Of a DNA stretch of 64,000 bases, positions 1 through 7,321 are shown piece after piece. This stretch comes from Bradyrhizobium sp. sBnM-33. GTDB lineage: Bacteria; Pseudomonadota; Alphaproteobacteria; Rhizobiales; Xanthobacteraceae. Numbering within the stretch: the stretch's first letter is position 1; each line of letters begins with the position of its first letter. The notes below the pieces were generated by a model. The model did not search any database and had not been told where the DNA came from. It worked only from the letters and a program-made list of their open reading frames with translations. Made by a program: the position numbers and the translations under genes. The stretch is from positions 5,394,001 to 5,458,000 of the forward strand of contig NZ_CP136624.1 of NCBI RefSeq assembly GCF_032917945.1, in the 5' to 3' direction.

Positions 1-1
1 G

Positions 2-445
2 GCCTATGCCATCACCGCGAGCGGGATGCTGCTGCCGGAGGTGGCGCCGCTGCTTGGCATCGGCATCATGGTTTCCGGTGCGCTCTATTTCGCCGACCGG
101 CGCATGAAGGCGTCTGACAACCACTTCCGCGGCTTTCCGGCGCTGTGGAACGCGGCGGCGTTTTATTTGTTCTTGCTGCACCTGCCGCCGATACTTTCCA
201 CTCTCGGAATCGCAATCCTGATCGCCCTCACATTCGCCCCGTTTCATGTGCTGCATCCGATCCGGGTGGTGCGGCTACGCTGGCTGACCCTGTGGCTGAT
301 GGCCATTGGAGCCGTGCTGGCGATCTATACGCTCATCTGCGATTTCAACGTGGGCGCTCCCATCATCGCCGCGCTTTGCGCCATTGCGGCTTACGTAATA
401 GGAAGTGACGCCGTGATCCGGCAAATCAAGTCGTTCAAGGCATGA
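2..445 (+). CDS. pcs: Phosphatidylcholine synthase, C-terminal part (cut by window edge)
   Basis: The frame is open from base 2, so the gene begins outside the window and only the last 147 residues are visible. This inner-membrane CDP-alcohol phosphotransferase condenses CDP-diacylglycerol with choline to make phosphatidylcholine, a lipid of rhizobia and other host-associated alphaproteobacteria. The visible part has several hydrophobic helices and the segment DNHFRGFPALWN, which I recognise from the Pcs family. The catalytic CDP-alcohol motif would lie upstream and cannot be checked. The stop overlaps the next start (ATGA), so translation is probably coupled to the TerC gene. Confidence 0.85.
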   Translation, partial: AYAITASGMLLPEVAPLLGIGIMVSGALYFADRRMKASDNHFRGFPALWNAAAFYLFLLHLPPILSTLGIAILIALTFAPFHVLHPIRVVRLRWLTLWLMAIGAVLAIYTLICDFNVGAPIIAALCAIAAYVIGSDAVIRQIKSFKA

Positions 446-1170
446 TGGAATTATTGACCAGCCCGGAAGCCTGGGCGGCGCTGCTGACGTTGACGGCGCT
501 GGAAATCGTGCTCGGCATCGACAACGTCATTTTCATCTCCGTGATCGTCTCGCGCCTTCCGCCGGCGCAGGCCAAACGGGCGCGCCAGATCGGCCTGTTG
601 CTGGCGCTGGTGTTCCGCATCGTGCTGCTCACTCTGCTGGTGTGGCTGATCGGCCTGACGGAGCCGGTGATCACGGTAAGAAATGTCGAACTGTCCTGGC
701 GGGACATCATCCTGATTGCCGGCGGAGCCTTCCTGATCGCGAAGGCGACGCATGAAATTCATGGCGAGGTCGAGGCGAGCGATGGCGAGCCCAATGCCGA
801 ACCTAGAGCCAGCGTATTCTTCTGGGTAATCATGCAGATCATCGTCATAGACATCGTGTTCTCGCTGGACTCGATCATCACCGCGATCGGCATGGCGCAG
901 GATCTGGAGATCATGATCGCCGCCGTCGTGATCGCATGCGTCGTCATGTACGTCTCGTCGGGCCCGGTGGCCCGGTTCGTGGCCAATCACCCGACCACCA
1001 AAATGCTGGCATTGGCGTTCCTGGTGCTGATCGGCGTGGCGCTGGTCGCCGATGGATTCAAATTCCATATCCCGCGCGGCTACATCTATTTTGCCATGTT
1101 GTTCGCGGCCGCCGTCGAACTGTTCAATGTGCTCGCCAGGCGCAACCGGAGAAAAGCCGCCGCCAAATAG
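442..1170 (+). CDS. TerC family integral membrane protein (YkoY-like)
   Basis: 242 residues with about seven hydrophobic segments. The conserved acidic motif EIVLGIDNVIF near residues 21-31 and its partner DIVFSLDSIITA in the second half are the TerC signature; these acidic residues are thought to take part in metal ion export. TerC proteins act in the inner membrane and are linked to manganese or tellurite handling; the substrate here cannot be told. The start overlaps the pcs stop by 4 bases. No ter stress genes lie nearby. Confidence 0.85.
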   Translation: MMELLTSPEAWAALLTLTALEIVLGIDNVIFISVIVSRLPPAQAKRARQIGLLLALVFRIVLLTLLVWLIGLTEPVITVRNVELSWRDIILIAGGAFLIAKATHEIHGEVEASDGEPNAEPRASVFFWVIMQIIVIDIVFSLDSIITAIGMAQDLEIMIAAVVIACVVMYVSSGPVARFVANHPTTKMLALAFLVLIGVALVADGFKFHIPRGYIYFAMLFAAAVELFNVLARRNRRKAAAK

Positions 1171-1264
1171 GCGTTTTCGACCGATCAGTTGACAAGGCGA
1201 CGGCGATGGCTTTCGTTTCGCTTCGTAGTTGGGGCGTTCAGCAAATACCAAGGGAGAGACTGTC

Positions 1265-2239
1265 ATGACCAAGGCTGTGCGCGTGCACAAGGTGGGGGGA
1301 CCGGAAGCCCTGGTGTACGAGGACGTAGAGGTCCCGGCGCCGGGGCCGGGCGAGGTTCGCCTCCGCCAGCATGCCGTTGGACTCAACTTCATCGACGTCT
1401 ATTTCCGCACCGGCCTCTACAAGGCCCCCGGATTGCCGTTCATTGCCGGCAATGAGGCCGCCGGCGAGGTTGTGGCCGTGGGCCCGGGCGTTACCAATTT
1501 TCATCCCGGCGATCGCGTCGCCTACTATTTCACACTCGGCGGCTATGCCAGCGAGCGGGTGATCCCGGCGGACAAGCTGGTCAAGCTGCCCGACCATATC
1601 ACCTACGAGCAGGGCGCGGTCCTGATGCTCAAGGGGCTGACGGTCTGGTACCTCCTGCACAAGACCTTCAAGGTCGAACCCGGCCATCGCGTGCTGATCC
1701 ATGCCGCGGCCGGCGGCATCGGTCTGTTGGCCTGCCAGTGGGCGAAGGCGCTCGGAGCGCATGTGATCGGCACCGTCGGCTCCAAGGCCAAGGCCGACCT
1801 CGCGCTCGCCAATGGCTGCGATCACGTCATCCTCTATAACGAAGAGGACTTCGTCGCGCGCGTGAAACAGATCAGCCGCAACGAGCTCTGCGACGTCGTC
1901 TATGACGGCGTCGGCAAGACCACCTTCCCGGGCTCGCTGTCGTGCTTGCGGCCACGCGGCCTGTTCGTCAGCTTCGGCAATGCCTCCGGTCCGGTGCCGC
2001 CGTTCCCGCTCGCCGAGCTCAACAACCACGGGTCGCTGTTTGCGACCCGGCCGAAGCTCAATGACTATGTCAGCACCCGCAAGGACCTGCTCGAAGGCGC
2101 CGACACGCTGTTCGCCGCCGTCATCAACGGCAAACTTCACGTGCCGATCAACCATGCCTACGCGCTGAAGGACGCGGCGAAGGCGCATACCGAGCTGGAG
2201 AGCCGCGCGACGACGGGCGCGGCGATCTTAAGGCCGTAA
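1265..2239 (+). CDS. NADPH:quinone oxidoreductase (zinc-independent MDR family)
   Basis: 324 residues. The N-terminal GroES-like fold contains GEVRLRQHAVGLNFIDVYFR and lacks catalytic zinc cysteines, typical of quinone oxidoreductases. The Rossmann nucleotide-binding motif HAAAGGIGLLACQWAKALGA lies mid-protein. It would reduce quinones or other electrophilic carbonyls with NADPH in the cytoplasm. The start at 1265 is chosen because AGGGAGAG lies just upstream; a longer frame from 1229 lacks that support and has no family-like sequence. It stands about 95 bases after terC on the same strand, probably as its own unit. Confidence 0.88.
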   Translation: MTKAVRVHKVGGPEALVYEDVEVPAPGPGEVRLRQHAVGLNFIDVYFRTGLYKAPGLPFIAGNEAAGEVVAVGPGVTNFHPGDRVAYYFTLGGYASERVIPADKLVKLPDHITYEQGAVLMLKGLTVWYLLHKTFKVEPGHRVLIHAAAGGIGLLACQWAKALGAHVIGTVGSKAKADLALANGCDHVILYNEEDFVARVKQISRNELCDVVYDGVGKTTFPGSLSCLRPRGLFVSFGNASGPVPPFPLAELNNHGSLFATRPKLNDYVSTRKDLLEGADTLFAAVINGKLHVPINHAYALKDAAKAHTELESRATTGAAILRP

Positions 2240-2245
2240 GCCGAG

Positions 2246-2330
2246 CCGTCATTGCGAGGAGCGATAGCGACGAAGCAATCCATTCCTCCACCGCGGAAGT
2301 ATGGATTGCTTCGCTTCGCTCGCAATGGCG
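2246..2330. repeat. Palindromic intergenic repeat
   Basis: The arms CGTCATTGCGAGGAGC...GAAGCAATCCAT and ATGGATTGCTTCG...CTCGCAATGGCG are near-perfect reverse complements around a short spacer, so the RNA would form a long hairpin. Short palindromes of this type are scattered between genes in Bradyrhizobium and Rhodopseudomonas genomes. It lies between the convergent ends of the quinone oxidoreductase and the aminotransferase, where it could also act as a two-way terminator. I saw no second copy in this window. Confidence 0.8.
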
Positions 2331-2337
2331 ATCGAGG

Positions 2338-3534
2338 CTAAGCCACTCTCCGTGCCGCGCCCGCCTTCACCAAAATCGCATCAAGACAATCGATCATCAG
2401 TGATATCTCCTCACGCGTGACGTTGAGCGCCGGCATGAAGCGGAGCGCATCGGGCTGCGGCGAGTTAATCAGCACGCCGTCAGCAAGCGCCTCGGCCACG
2501 ATCGCCGCACCGATCGGCAGCTTCAGATCGAGCGCCAGCAACAGCCCGCGGCCGCGGACTTCGCCGAGGCCGTGCCGCGCCGATAATTTCTGCAATTCGC
2601 TTTCCAGGAACAGGCCGGCATCCGCAGCCGCTTTCAGGAATTGCGGCTTCGAAACCTCCTCGAGCACCGCAAGCCCCGCAGCGCACATTAACGGATTGCC
2701 GTTGAACGTTCCGCCTTGGTCGCCATGCTCGAAGCAAGAGGCATGCTCGGTCGCGAGCAGGGCTGCCAGCGGCACGCCGCCGCCGATACCTTTGCCGAGC
2801 GTCATGATGTCCGGCTCGATGTCAGCATGCTCGTAGTGGAACAGTTTTCCGGTCCGGCCCATGCCGGTCTGGATCTCATCGACGATCAGGAGCAGGCCGT
2901 GGTCTCTCGTCAGCGCGTGCAGTTCCTTCAGGAATTGATCGGTTGCAGGCCAGACGCCGGCTTCGCCCTGGATCGGCTCCAGCATCACGGCGACCGTGTT
3001 GTCAGAAATCAGCGCCTTTACTGAACCGAGATCGTTGAGTTTGGCTTTGCGGAAGCCTGATACCTTTGGCTCGAACAGCGGCTCGAACGCCTTCTTGCCC
3101 GATGCAGACATGGTCGCAAGCGTGCGGCCGTGAAATCCACCTTCGAACGTGATGATTTCGAACGCGCCGTTCTTGTATTTCGTGCCGTATTTGCGCGCGA
3201 GCTTGATGGCACCTTCATTGGCCTCCGCGCCCGAATTGGCGAAGAACACCTGATCGAAGCAGCTCTTCTCGCAAAGTGCTTGCGCGAGCTTCAGGCTGGG
3301 GCCGTTGTAGAAGGCGGGACTTGGCGTCAGCAAAAGCTTGGCCTGTGCGGCAAGCGCTTCGGCGACGACCGGTGGCGAATGGCCGAGGCAGTTGACGGCC
3401 CAGCCCTGCATGAAATCGAGATAGCGCTTGCCGGCCTCGTCCCACAGATACGCGCCTTCGCCGCGAACGAACACGGCCTGCGGGCGGGCGGTGATGTTCA
3501 TCAGCGCGTCGAACGGATGGGCAGCATGGGTCAT
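2338..3534 (-). CDS. Class III PLP aminotransferase, acetylornithine aminotransferase-like (ArgD family)
   Basis: 398 residues, usual ArgD length. The PLP-binding lysine is K248 in [10 protein letters not shown]219 in [14 protein letters not shown] contacts the pyridine nitrogen, and [17 protein letters not shown] (about 98-114) is the phosphate-binding region. ArgD moves an amino group from glutamate to N-acetylglutamate semialdehyde in arginine synthesis and can also serve lysine synthesis. The start at 3534 has GAGGAG just upstream; an extension to 3579 would run into the terminator-like hairpin. No other arg gene is adjacent, so this may be a second copy or a related omega-aminotransferase. 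A possible arginine-rich leader and hairpin precede it. Confidence 0.82.
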   Translation of the reverse strand: MTHAAHPFDALMNITARPQAVFVRGEGAYLWDEAGKRYLDFMQGWAVNCLGHSPPVVAEALAAQAKLLLTPSPAFYNGPSLKLAQALCEKSCFDQVFFANSGAEANEGAIKLARKYGTKYKNGAFEIITFEGGFHGRTLATMSASGKKAFEPLFEPKVSGFRKAKLNDLGSVKALISDNTVAVMLEPIQGEAGVWPATDQFLKELHALTRDHGLLLIVDEIQTGMGRTGKLFHYEHADIEPDIMTLGKGIGGGVPLAALLATEHASCFEHGDQGGTFNGNPLMCAAGLAVLEEVSKPQFLKAAADAGLFLESELQKLSARHGLGEVRGRGLLLALDLKLPIGAAIVAEALADGVLINSPQPDALRFMPALNVTREEISLMIDCLDAILVKAGAARRVA

Positions 3535-3579
3535 GTCGATCTCCTCAGGTTTTTGGGGAAGGGGCAGGCCGAAACGCAA

Positions 3580-3610
3580 GAAGGCCGCACTTTTGAGGGT
3601 GCGGCCTTCT
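3580..3610 (-). terminator. Terminator-like hairpin before the ArgD-like gene (candidate attenuator)
   Basis: On the minus strand a perfect 12-bp stem (AGAAGGCCGCAC pairing with GTGCGGCCTTCT) closes an 8-base loop and is followed by TGCGTTTC, a weak U-rich stretch. It lies after the small arginine-rich ORF and 45 bases before the aminotransferase start. That is the position of an attenuator rather than of a simple gene end, because rimO already stopped at 3777. A plain intergenic terminator cannot be excluded. Confidence 0.6.
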
Positions 3611-3634
3611 CGAAAACGTGGCTGAACTAGCTAA

Positions 3635-3724
3635 TCAGCGTTGTCGTCGGACATGGCGCGCCCCATCATCGTCGCGGGAGCGACGACGCAGGCAGGCGCG
3701 GCGGTTGGTCCGGTTCAGTTTCAT
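3635..3724 (-). CDS. Candidate arginine-rich leader peptide (29 residues)
   Basis: An ATG at 3724 opens a 29-codon ORF ending in TGA at 3635. Eleven of the 29 residues are arginine, including RR at 8-9 and RRR at 13-15. It lies 25 bases before a perfect terminator-like hairpin and upstream of an aminotransferase of the arginine-pathway family. This is the layout of a ribosome-stalling leader such as those of trp and his operons. No Shine-Dalgarno sequence is visible. The putative promoter would start transcription almost at the ATG, so it may be leaderless, as trpL is in Sinorhizobium. High GC makes arginine codons common by chance, so confidence is moderate. Confidence 0.4.
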   Translation of the reverse strand: MKLNRTNRRACLRRRSRDDDGARHVRRQR

Positions 3725-3732
3725 GGCAATGG

Positions 3733-3762
3733 CCCATACAGCCGAACCGTGCACCATGTCAA
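3733..3762 (-). promoter_or_regulatory. Candidate sigma-70-type promoter of the leader/aminotransferase unit
   Basis: On the minus strand TTGACA (3762-3757) is followed after 18 bases by TATGGG (3738-3733). The -35 is a perfect consensus and the -10 is fair. Transcription would begin near 3726, one or two bases before the leader ATG at 3724. Confidence 0.45.
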
Positions 3763-3776
3763 GCGGCGTCGGGTCT

Positions 3777-5102
3777 TCAAAATCCCGCGACGCTGCCGTG
3801 CAGATCGTATTGATCAGATCGTTCGATCTTCGCGGTGACGACCTCGCCGACCTTCAGCGGGCGGCGGCTGGAAAGATAGACCGCGCCGTCGATCTGTGGC
3901 GCGTCGGCCTTTGAACGACCCTTTGCAACCGTCGGGCCGACTTCGTCGATGATGATCTGCTGCCGGGTGCCGACCTTGCGCTTGAGGCGGCGGGCAGAGA
4001 TTTTCTGCTGCCGGGCCATCAGCGCGTTCCAGCGCTCCTGCTTGACCTCATCCGCGACTGCATTCCCGATCGCATTCGATGCAGCGCCCGCGACAGGCTC
4101 GTATTTGAAGCAGCCGAGCCGATCGATCTCGGCTTCTTCGAGCCAGTCGAGCAGATAGGCGAAATCGGAATCGGTCTCGCCGGGAAAGCCGACGATGAAG
4201 GTCGAGCGCAACGTTAGGTCAGGACATTCCTCGCGCCACTTCTTGATCCGCGCCAGCGTCTTTTCCTGCGCGGCGGGACGCTTCATGGCTTTCAGGACGT
4301 CCGGGCTCGCATGCTGGAAGGGAATGTCGAGATAGGGCAGAATCTTGCCCTCGGTCATCAGGCCGATGACTTCGTCGACATGCGGGTAGGGGTAGACGTA
4401 TTGCAGCCGCACCCACGCGCCGAGATCGCCTAGTTCCTTGGCGAGATCGAAAAATTTTGCGCGGACCTGACGGTCCTTCCACGGACTTTGCGCGTACTTC
4501 ACGTCGACGCCGTACGCTGACGTGTCTTGCGAGATAACAAGCAATTCCTTGACGCCGGCTGCGACGAGCCGCTCCGCCTCGCGCAGCACGTCGTTGGCCG
4601 GGCGCGACACCAGGTCGCCGCGCAGTTTCGGGATGATGCAAAAACTGCAGCGATTGTTGCAGCCTTCGGAAATCTTCAGATAAGCGTAGTGGCGCGGCGT
4701 CAGCTTGACACCTTGCGGCGGTACCAGATCGAGATGCGGGTTATGGACCGGCGGCAACGCCCGGTGCACGGCCTCGAGCACGCTCTCATATTGCTGCGGG
4801 CCCGATATCGAGAGCACGCCTGGATAGGCCGCTTCGATCTGCTCGGGTTCCGCGCCCATGCAGCCGGTGACGATGACCTTGCCGTTCTCGGCCATCGCTT
4901 CGCCGATGGCACCGAGCGATTCCTGCTTGGCGCTGTCGAGGAAGCCGCAGGTGTTGACGATTACGATGTCGGCGCCGTCATGCTTGCGGGCCAGCTCATA
5001 GCCTTCGGCGCGCAGCCGGGTGATAATGCGCTCGGAATCCACCAGCGCTTTGGGGCACCCAAGGGAAACAAAGCTGACTTTGGGCGCAGCGGCCTGTTGC
5101 AT
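3777..5102 (-). CDS. rimO: Ribosomal protein S12 methylthiotransferase RimO
   Basis: 441 residues. RimO is a radical-SAM enzyme that adds a methylthio group to a conserved aspartate of ribosomal protein S12. The N-terminal methylthiotransferase domain has its cluster cysteines C16, C52 and C81. The radical-SAM motif CNNRCSFC (C147, C151, C154) binds the second 4Fe-4S cluster, and a TRAM domain forms the C-terminus (about 375-441). The opening [14 protein letters not shown] and the motif [10 protein letters not shown] separate RimO from the tRNA enzyme MiaB. It is transcribed away from nasT. Confidence 0.93.
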   Translation of the reverse strand: MQQAAAPKVSFVSLGCPKALVDSERIITRLRAEGYELARKHDGADIVIVNTCGFLDSAKQESLGAIGEAMAENGKVIVTGCMGAEPEQIEAAYPGVLSISGPQQYESVLEAVHRALPPVHNPHLDLVPPQGVKLTPRHYAYLKISEGCNNRCSFCIIPKLRGDLVSRPANDVLREAERLVAAGVKELLVISQDTSAYGVDVKYAQSPWKDRQVRAKFFDLAKELGDLGAWVRLQYVYPYPHVDEVIGLMTEGKILPYLDIPFQHASPDVLKAMKRPAAQEKTLARIKKWREECPDLTLRSTFIVGFPGETDSDFAYLLDWLEEAEIDRLGCFKYEPVAGAASNAIGNAVADEVKQERWNALMARQQKISARRLKRKVGTRQQIIIDEVGPTVAKGRSKADAPQIDGAVYLSSRRPLKVGEVVTAKIERSDQYDLHGSVAGF

Positions 5103-5214
5103 ATTTCATCTGCCTGATTGATCGGCACGAACTAGTCCTAATGGCCCATAATTACAAGGCTTTGCGCCAACTTCTGACGTGCTATGGATGCCCGGCCGGG
5201 GTATGAGTTGATCG

Positions 5215-5805
5215 ATGAGCGCTGAGTCGTCGCCGAAAATCGTCATTGTCGACGAAAGTCCGATCCGGGCCGCAATCCTGGAAGAGGGGTTGCGGGAGGC
5301 GGGCTTTACCGGCGTTGTCCATATCAGTGAGATGCAGAGCCTGCTGGCGCGGATCTATGCGCTCGACCCCGACGTCATCCTGATCGACCTGGAAAATCCC
5401 AGCCGCGACGTGCTGGAACAGATGTTCCAGGTCAGCCGCGCGGTGCGGCGGCCGATCGCCATGTTCGTCGACCAGAGCGACGCGGCCTCGATCCAGGCCT
5501 CCGTCGATGCCGGCGTTTCCGCCTACATCGTGGACGGCCTGAAGAAGGAGCGGATCAAACCGATCCTCGACCTCTGCATTTCCCGCTTCAACGCCTTCTC
5601 CAAGCTGCAGGACGAGCTCGACCGCACCAAGTCGGCGCTCGAGGAGCGCAAGGTGATCGACCGCGCCAAGGGCATCCTGATGAAGGTGAAGGGCCTCACC
5701 GAAGAGGAGGCTTATGTGCTGATGCGCTCCACCGCGATGCGCGAGAAGAAGAAAATCGGCGAGATCGCGCAGTCGATCCTGACCGCGTCGGAGCTGCTGA
5801 AATGA
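5215..5805 (+). CDS. nasT: ANTAR-domain response regulator NasT (nitrate-responsive antiterminator)
   Basis: 196 residues. A receiver-like domain (1-125, opening KIVIVDESPIRAAIL) is followed by a coiled coil and an ANTAR RNA-binding domain (about 140-196, with ERKVIDRAKGILMKVKGLTEEEAYVLMR). In the family, NasT binds paired hexaloop hairpins in leader RNA and prevents early termination; without nitrate it is held by NasS. The gene overlaps nasS by 4 bases (ATGA), as expected for partners. A hairpin-bearing leader before nirA, 1.3 kb downstream, is its likely target. In Bradyrhizobium NasST is also reported to affect denitrification genes. Confidence 0.9.
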   Translation: MSAESSPKIVIVDESPIRAAILEEGLREAGFTGVVHISEMQSLLARIYALDPDVILIDLENPSRDVLEQMFQVSRAVRRPIAMFVDQSDAASIQASVDAGVSAYIVDGLKKERIKPILDLCISRFNAFSKLQDELDRTKSALEERKVIDRAKGILMKVKGLTEEEAYVLMRSTAMREKKKIGEIAQSILTASELLK

Positions 5806-6968
5806 CGACACCGCTGCATATCGGCTTCATTCCGCTGGTCGACGCGGCCGCGCTTATCATCGCCGTCGATAAGGGCTTTACGGCCGCCGAAGGTCTCGAT
5901 GTCACGCTGGTGCGTGAAGTGTCGTGGTCCAACGTCCGCGACAAGCTCAATATCGGCATGTTCGACGCGGCGCATCTGCTGGCGCCGGTAGCGATCGCCT
6001 CGAGCCTGGGTTTAGGCCACGTCAAGGTGCCGATCGTTGCGCCATTCAATCTGGGGCTCAACGGCAACGCGATCACGGTATCGCCGGCGCTGCATGGCGC
6101 AATCATGAGCGAGATCGACGGCGACCCGCTCGATCCCATGGCCACTGCACTGGCACTCGCCCGCGTCGTTGCGGCCAGGCGCAAGAGCGGCGCGGAACCG
6201 CTGACGTTCGGAATGACGTTTCCGTTCTCCACCCATAATTACCAGCTCCGGTTCTGGATGGCGGCGGGTGGGGTCGATCCCGACGAAGACGTTCGCCTGG
6301 TGGTGTTACCGCCGCCCTACATGGTGGACAGCCTCGCCAACGGCCATGTCGATGCGTTCTGCGTCGGCGCGCCCTGGAACTCGGTTGCGGTCGATCTCGG
6401 AGTCGGCCACATCCTGCATTTCGTCGCTGATATTTTGGTGCGCGCGGCCGAAAAGGTTCTCGCGGTCAGGCAAAGCTGGTCGGAAAAAAATCCGAACGTG
6501 CTGGCTGCCCTGATCCGGGCGGCTGCCAAGGCCGCCGAATACATTGAGGAGCCCGGAAACCGCGCCGAAGCCGCTCATGTCCTAGCGCGGCCCGAACGGC
6601 TCGGCGTCGGCGCCGAGGTGATCCAGCGCACCCTCGACGGCCGATTGAAGGTTTCACCCGACGGCCAGCGGCGCGAGAGCGGCCGCTATCTGCTGGTCGG
6701 GCGCGAGGGGGCGGGGCGGCCCGATCCGGCGCAGGCCGCCTGGCTCTACGCCCAGATGGTGCGCTGGGGGCAGACGGAGATGCGGCCGGATGCGCTTCGG
6801 ACCGCCATGGCGGTCTTCAGGCCCGAGCTCTACGACGCCGCCATGGGGCGTCCGGGGGCGGTCCCCGACGCGGTTGGTGCCATCGGCGCCTTTGCCGGCC
6901 CCGCGTTCGACCCCGCTGATATCGCCGGGCATCTGGCGGCTTTTAAGATTGGGCACTGGAAGCCCTGA
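5802..6968 (+). CDS. nasS: Nitrate sensor NasS (cytoplasmic NrtA-like binding protein)
   Basis: 388 residues related to the nitrate-binding protein NrtA, opening LHIGFIPLVDAAALIIAVDKGF. There is no signal peptide, so it should stay in the cytoplasm, which marks it as a sensor rather than a transport component. In known NasS-NasT pairs NasS sequesters NasT until nitrate or nitrite binds and releases it. Overlap with nasT and the adjoining nirA support this role. No nitrate ABC permease lies alongside, so uptake is probably encoded elsewhere. Confidence 0.9.
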   Translation: MTTPLHIGFIPLVDAAALIIAVDKGFTAAEGLDVTLVREVSWSNVRDKLNIGMFDAAHLLAPVAIASSLGLGHVKVPIVAPFNLGLNGNAITVSPALHGAIMSEIDGDPLDPMATALALARVVAARRKSGAEPLTFGMTFPFSTHNYQLRFWMAAGGVDPDEDVRLVVLPPPYMVDSLANGHVDAFCVGAPWNSVAVDLGVGHILHFVADILVRAAEKVLAVRQSWSEKNPNVLAALIRAAAKAAEYIEEPGNRAEAAHVLARPERLGVGAEVIQRTLDGRLKVSPDGQRRESGRYLLVGREGAGRPDPAQAAWLYAQMVRWGQTEMRPDALRTAMAVFRPELYDAAMGRPGAVPDAVGAIGAFAGPAFDPADIAGHLAAFKIGHWKP

Positions 6969-7116
6969 GCCGGTCGATTGAAGCAATATTAGGCAATCGT
7001 CCGCACTGTCTATTCATTAGGCAAGCTGCTCAGGAATCATCTATGAAGCTCGCTTCATAATTTCGAGCTCCTCCTCGGAACAGATTGCAATTTCAAGAGA
7101 TTCGTCGCGACCCCAT

Positions 7117-7133
7117 CTGGCACGCAACTTGTA
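7117..7133 (+). promoter_or_regulatory. Sigma-54 (-24/-12) promoter for nirA
   Basis: CTGGCACGCAACTTGTA matches the RpoN consensus (TGGCACG-N4-TTGC) except for T in place of the last C; GG and G keep the correct spacing. Sigma-54 with NtrC is the usual control of nitrogen assimilation genes. Transcription should begin near 7144. The element lies inside a longer upstream extension of the nirA frame, which argues against starts before it. Confidence 0.72.
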
Positions 7134-7143
7134 TGGTGCAGTG

Positions 7144-7321
7144 CGGTCGGCTCGTCGTTGATGCCTGCCGGCCTACGTCCAAGATGGATTTCCGCAGCAA
7201 CGAAGCTGGTCGGACCGCATACCAGGAATCTCAGCCCGGCAACCACGCCGGGCCGATCTCCTGGGCGGTCAATCCCCATTCGTTGACGCCACTTGCCGTG
7301 GCCGCAGGAGTTTCGTCGCGC
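7144..7321 (+). ncRNA. nirA leader RNA with tandem hexaloop hairpins (candidate NasT target)
   Basis: About 178 bases of untranslated leader follow the sigma-54 promoter. Hairpin 1 (7192-7213) has a CAGC/GCTG upper stem closing the hexaloop AACGAA, with a lower CCG/CGG stem past a 2-base bulge. Hairpin 2 (7234-7253) is a perfect 7-bp stem closing the hexaloop AACCAC. ANTAR regulators recognise paired hexaloop hairpins with A at loop position 1 and G at position 4; hairpin 1 fits, hairpin 2 has A1 but C4. Upstream, TGCGGTC (7142-7148) could pair with GACCGCA (7213-7219). AGGAG at 7306-7310 serves nirA. I saw no clear U-tract terminator. Confidence 0.5.

Noticed and set aside
451..1392. 313-codon minus-strand ORF over terC and the next gene
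   Set aside because: Antisense shadow: Asp/His/Arg-rich composition typical of reversed GC-rich coding DNA, overlapping two clear families.
7085..7321. N-terminal extension of NirA
   Set aside because: The added 79 residues match nothing in the family and span a sigma-54 promoter and leader hairpins; a ribosome site serves 7322.
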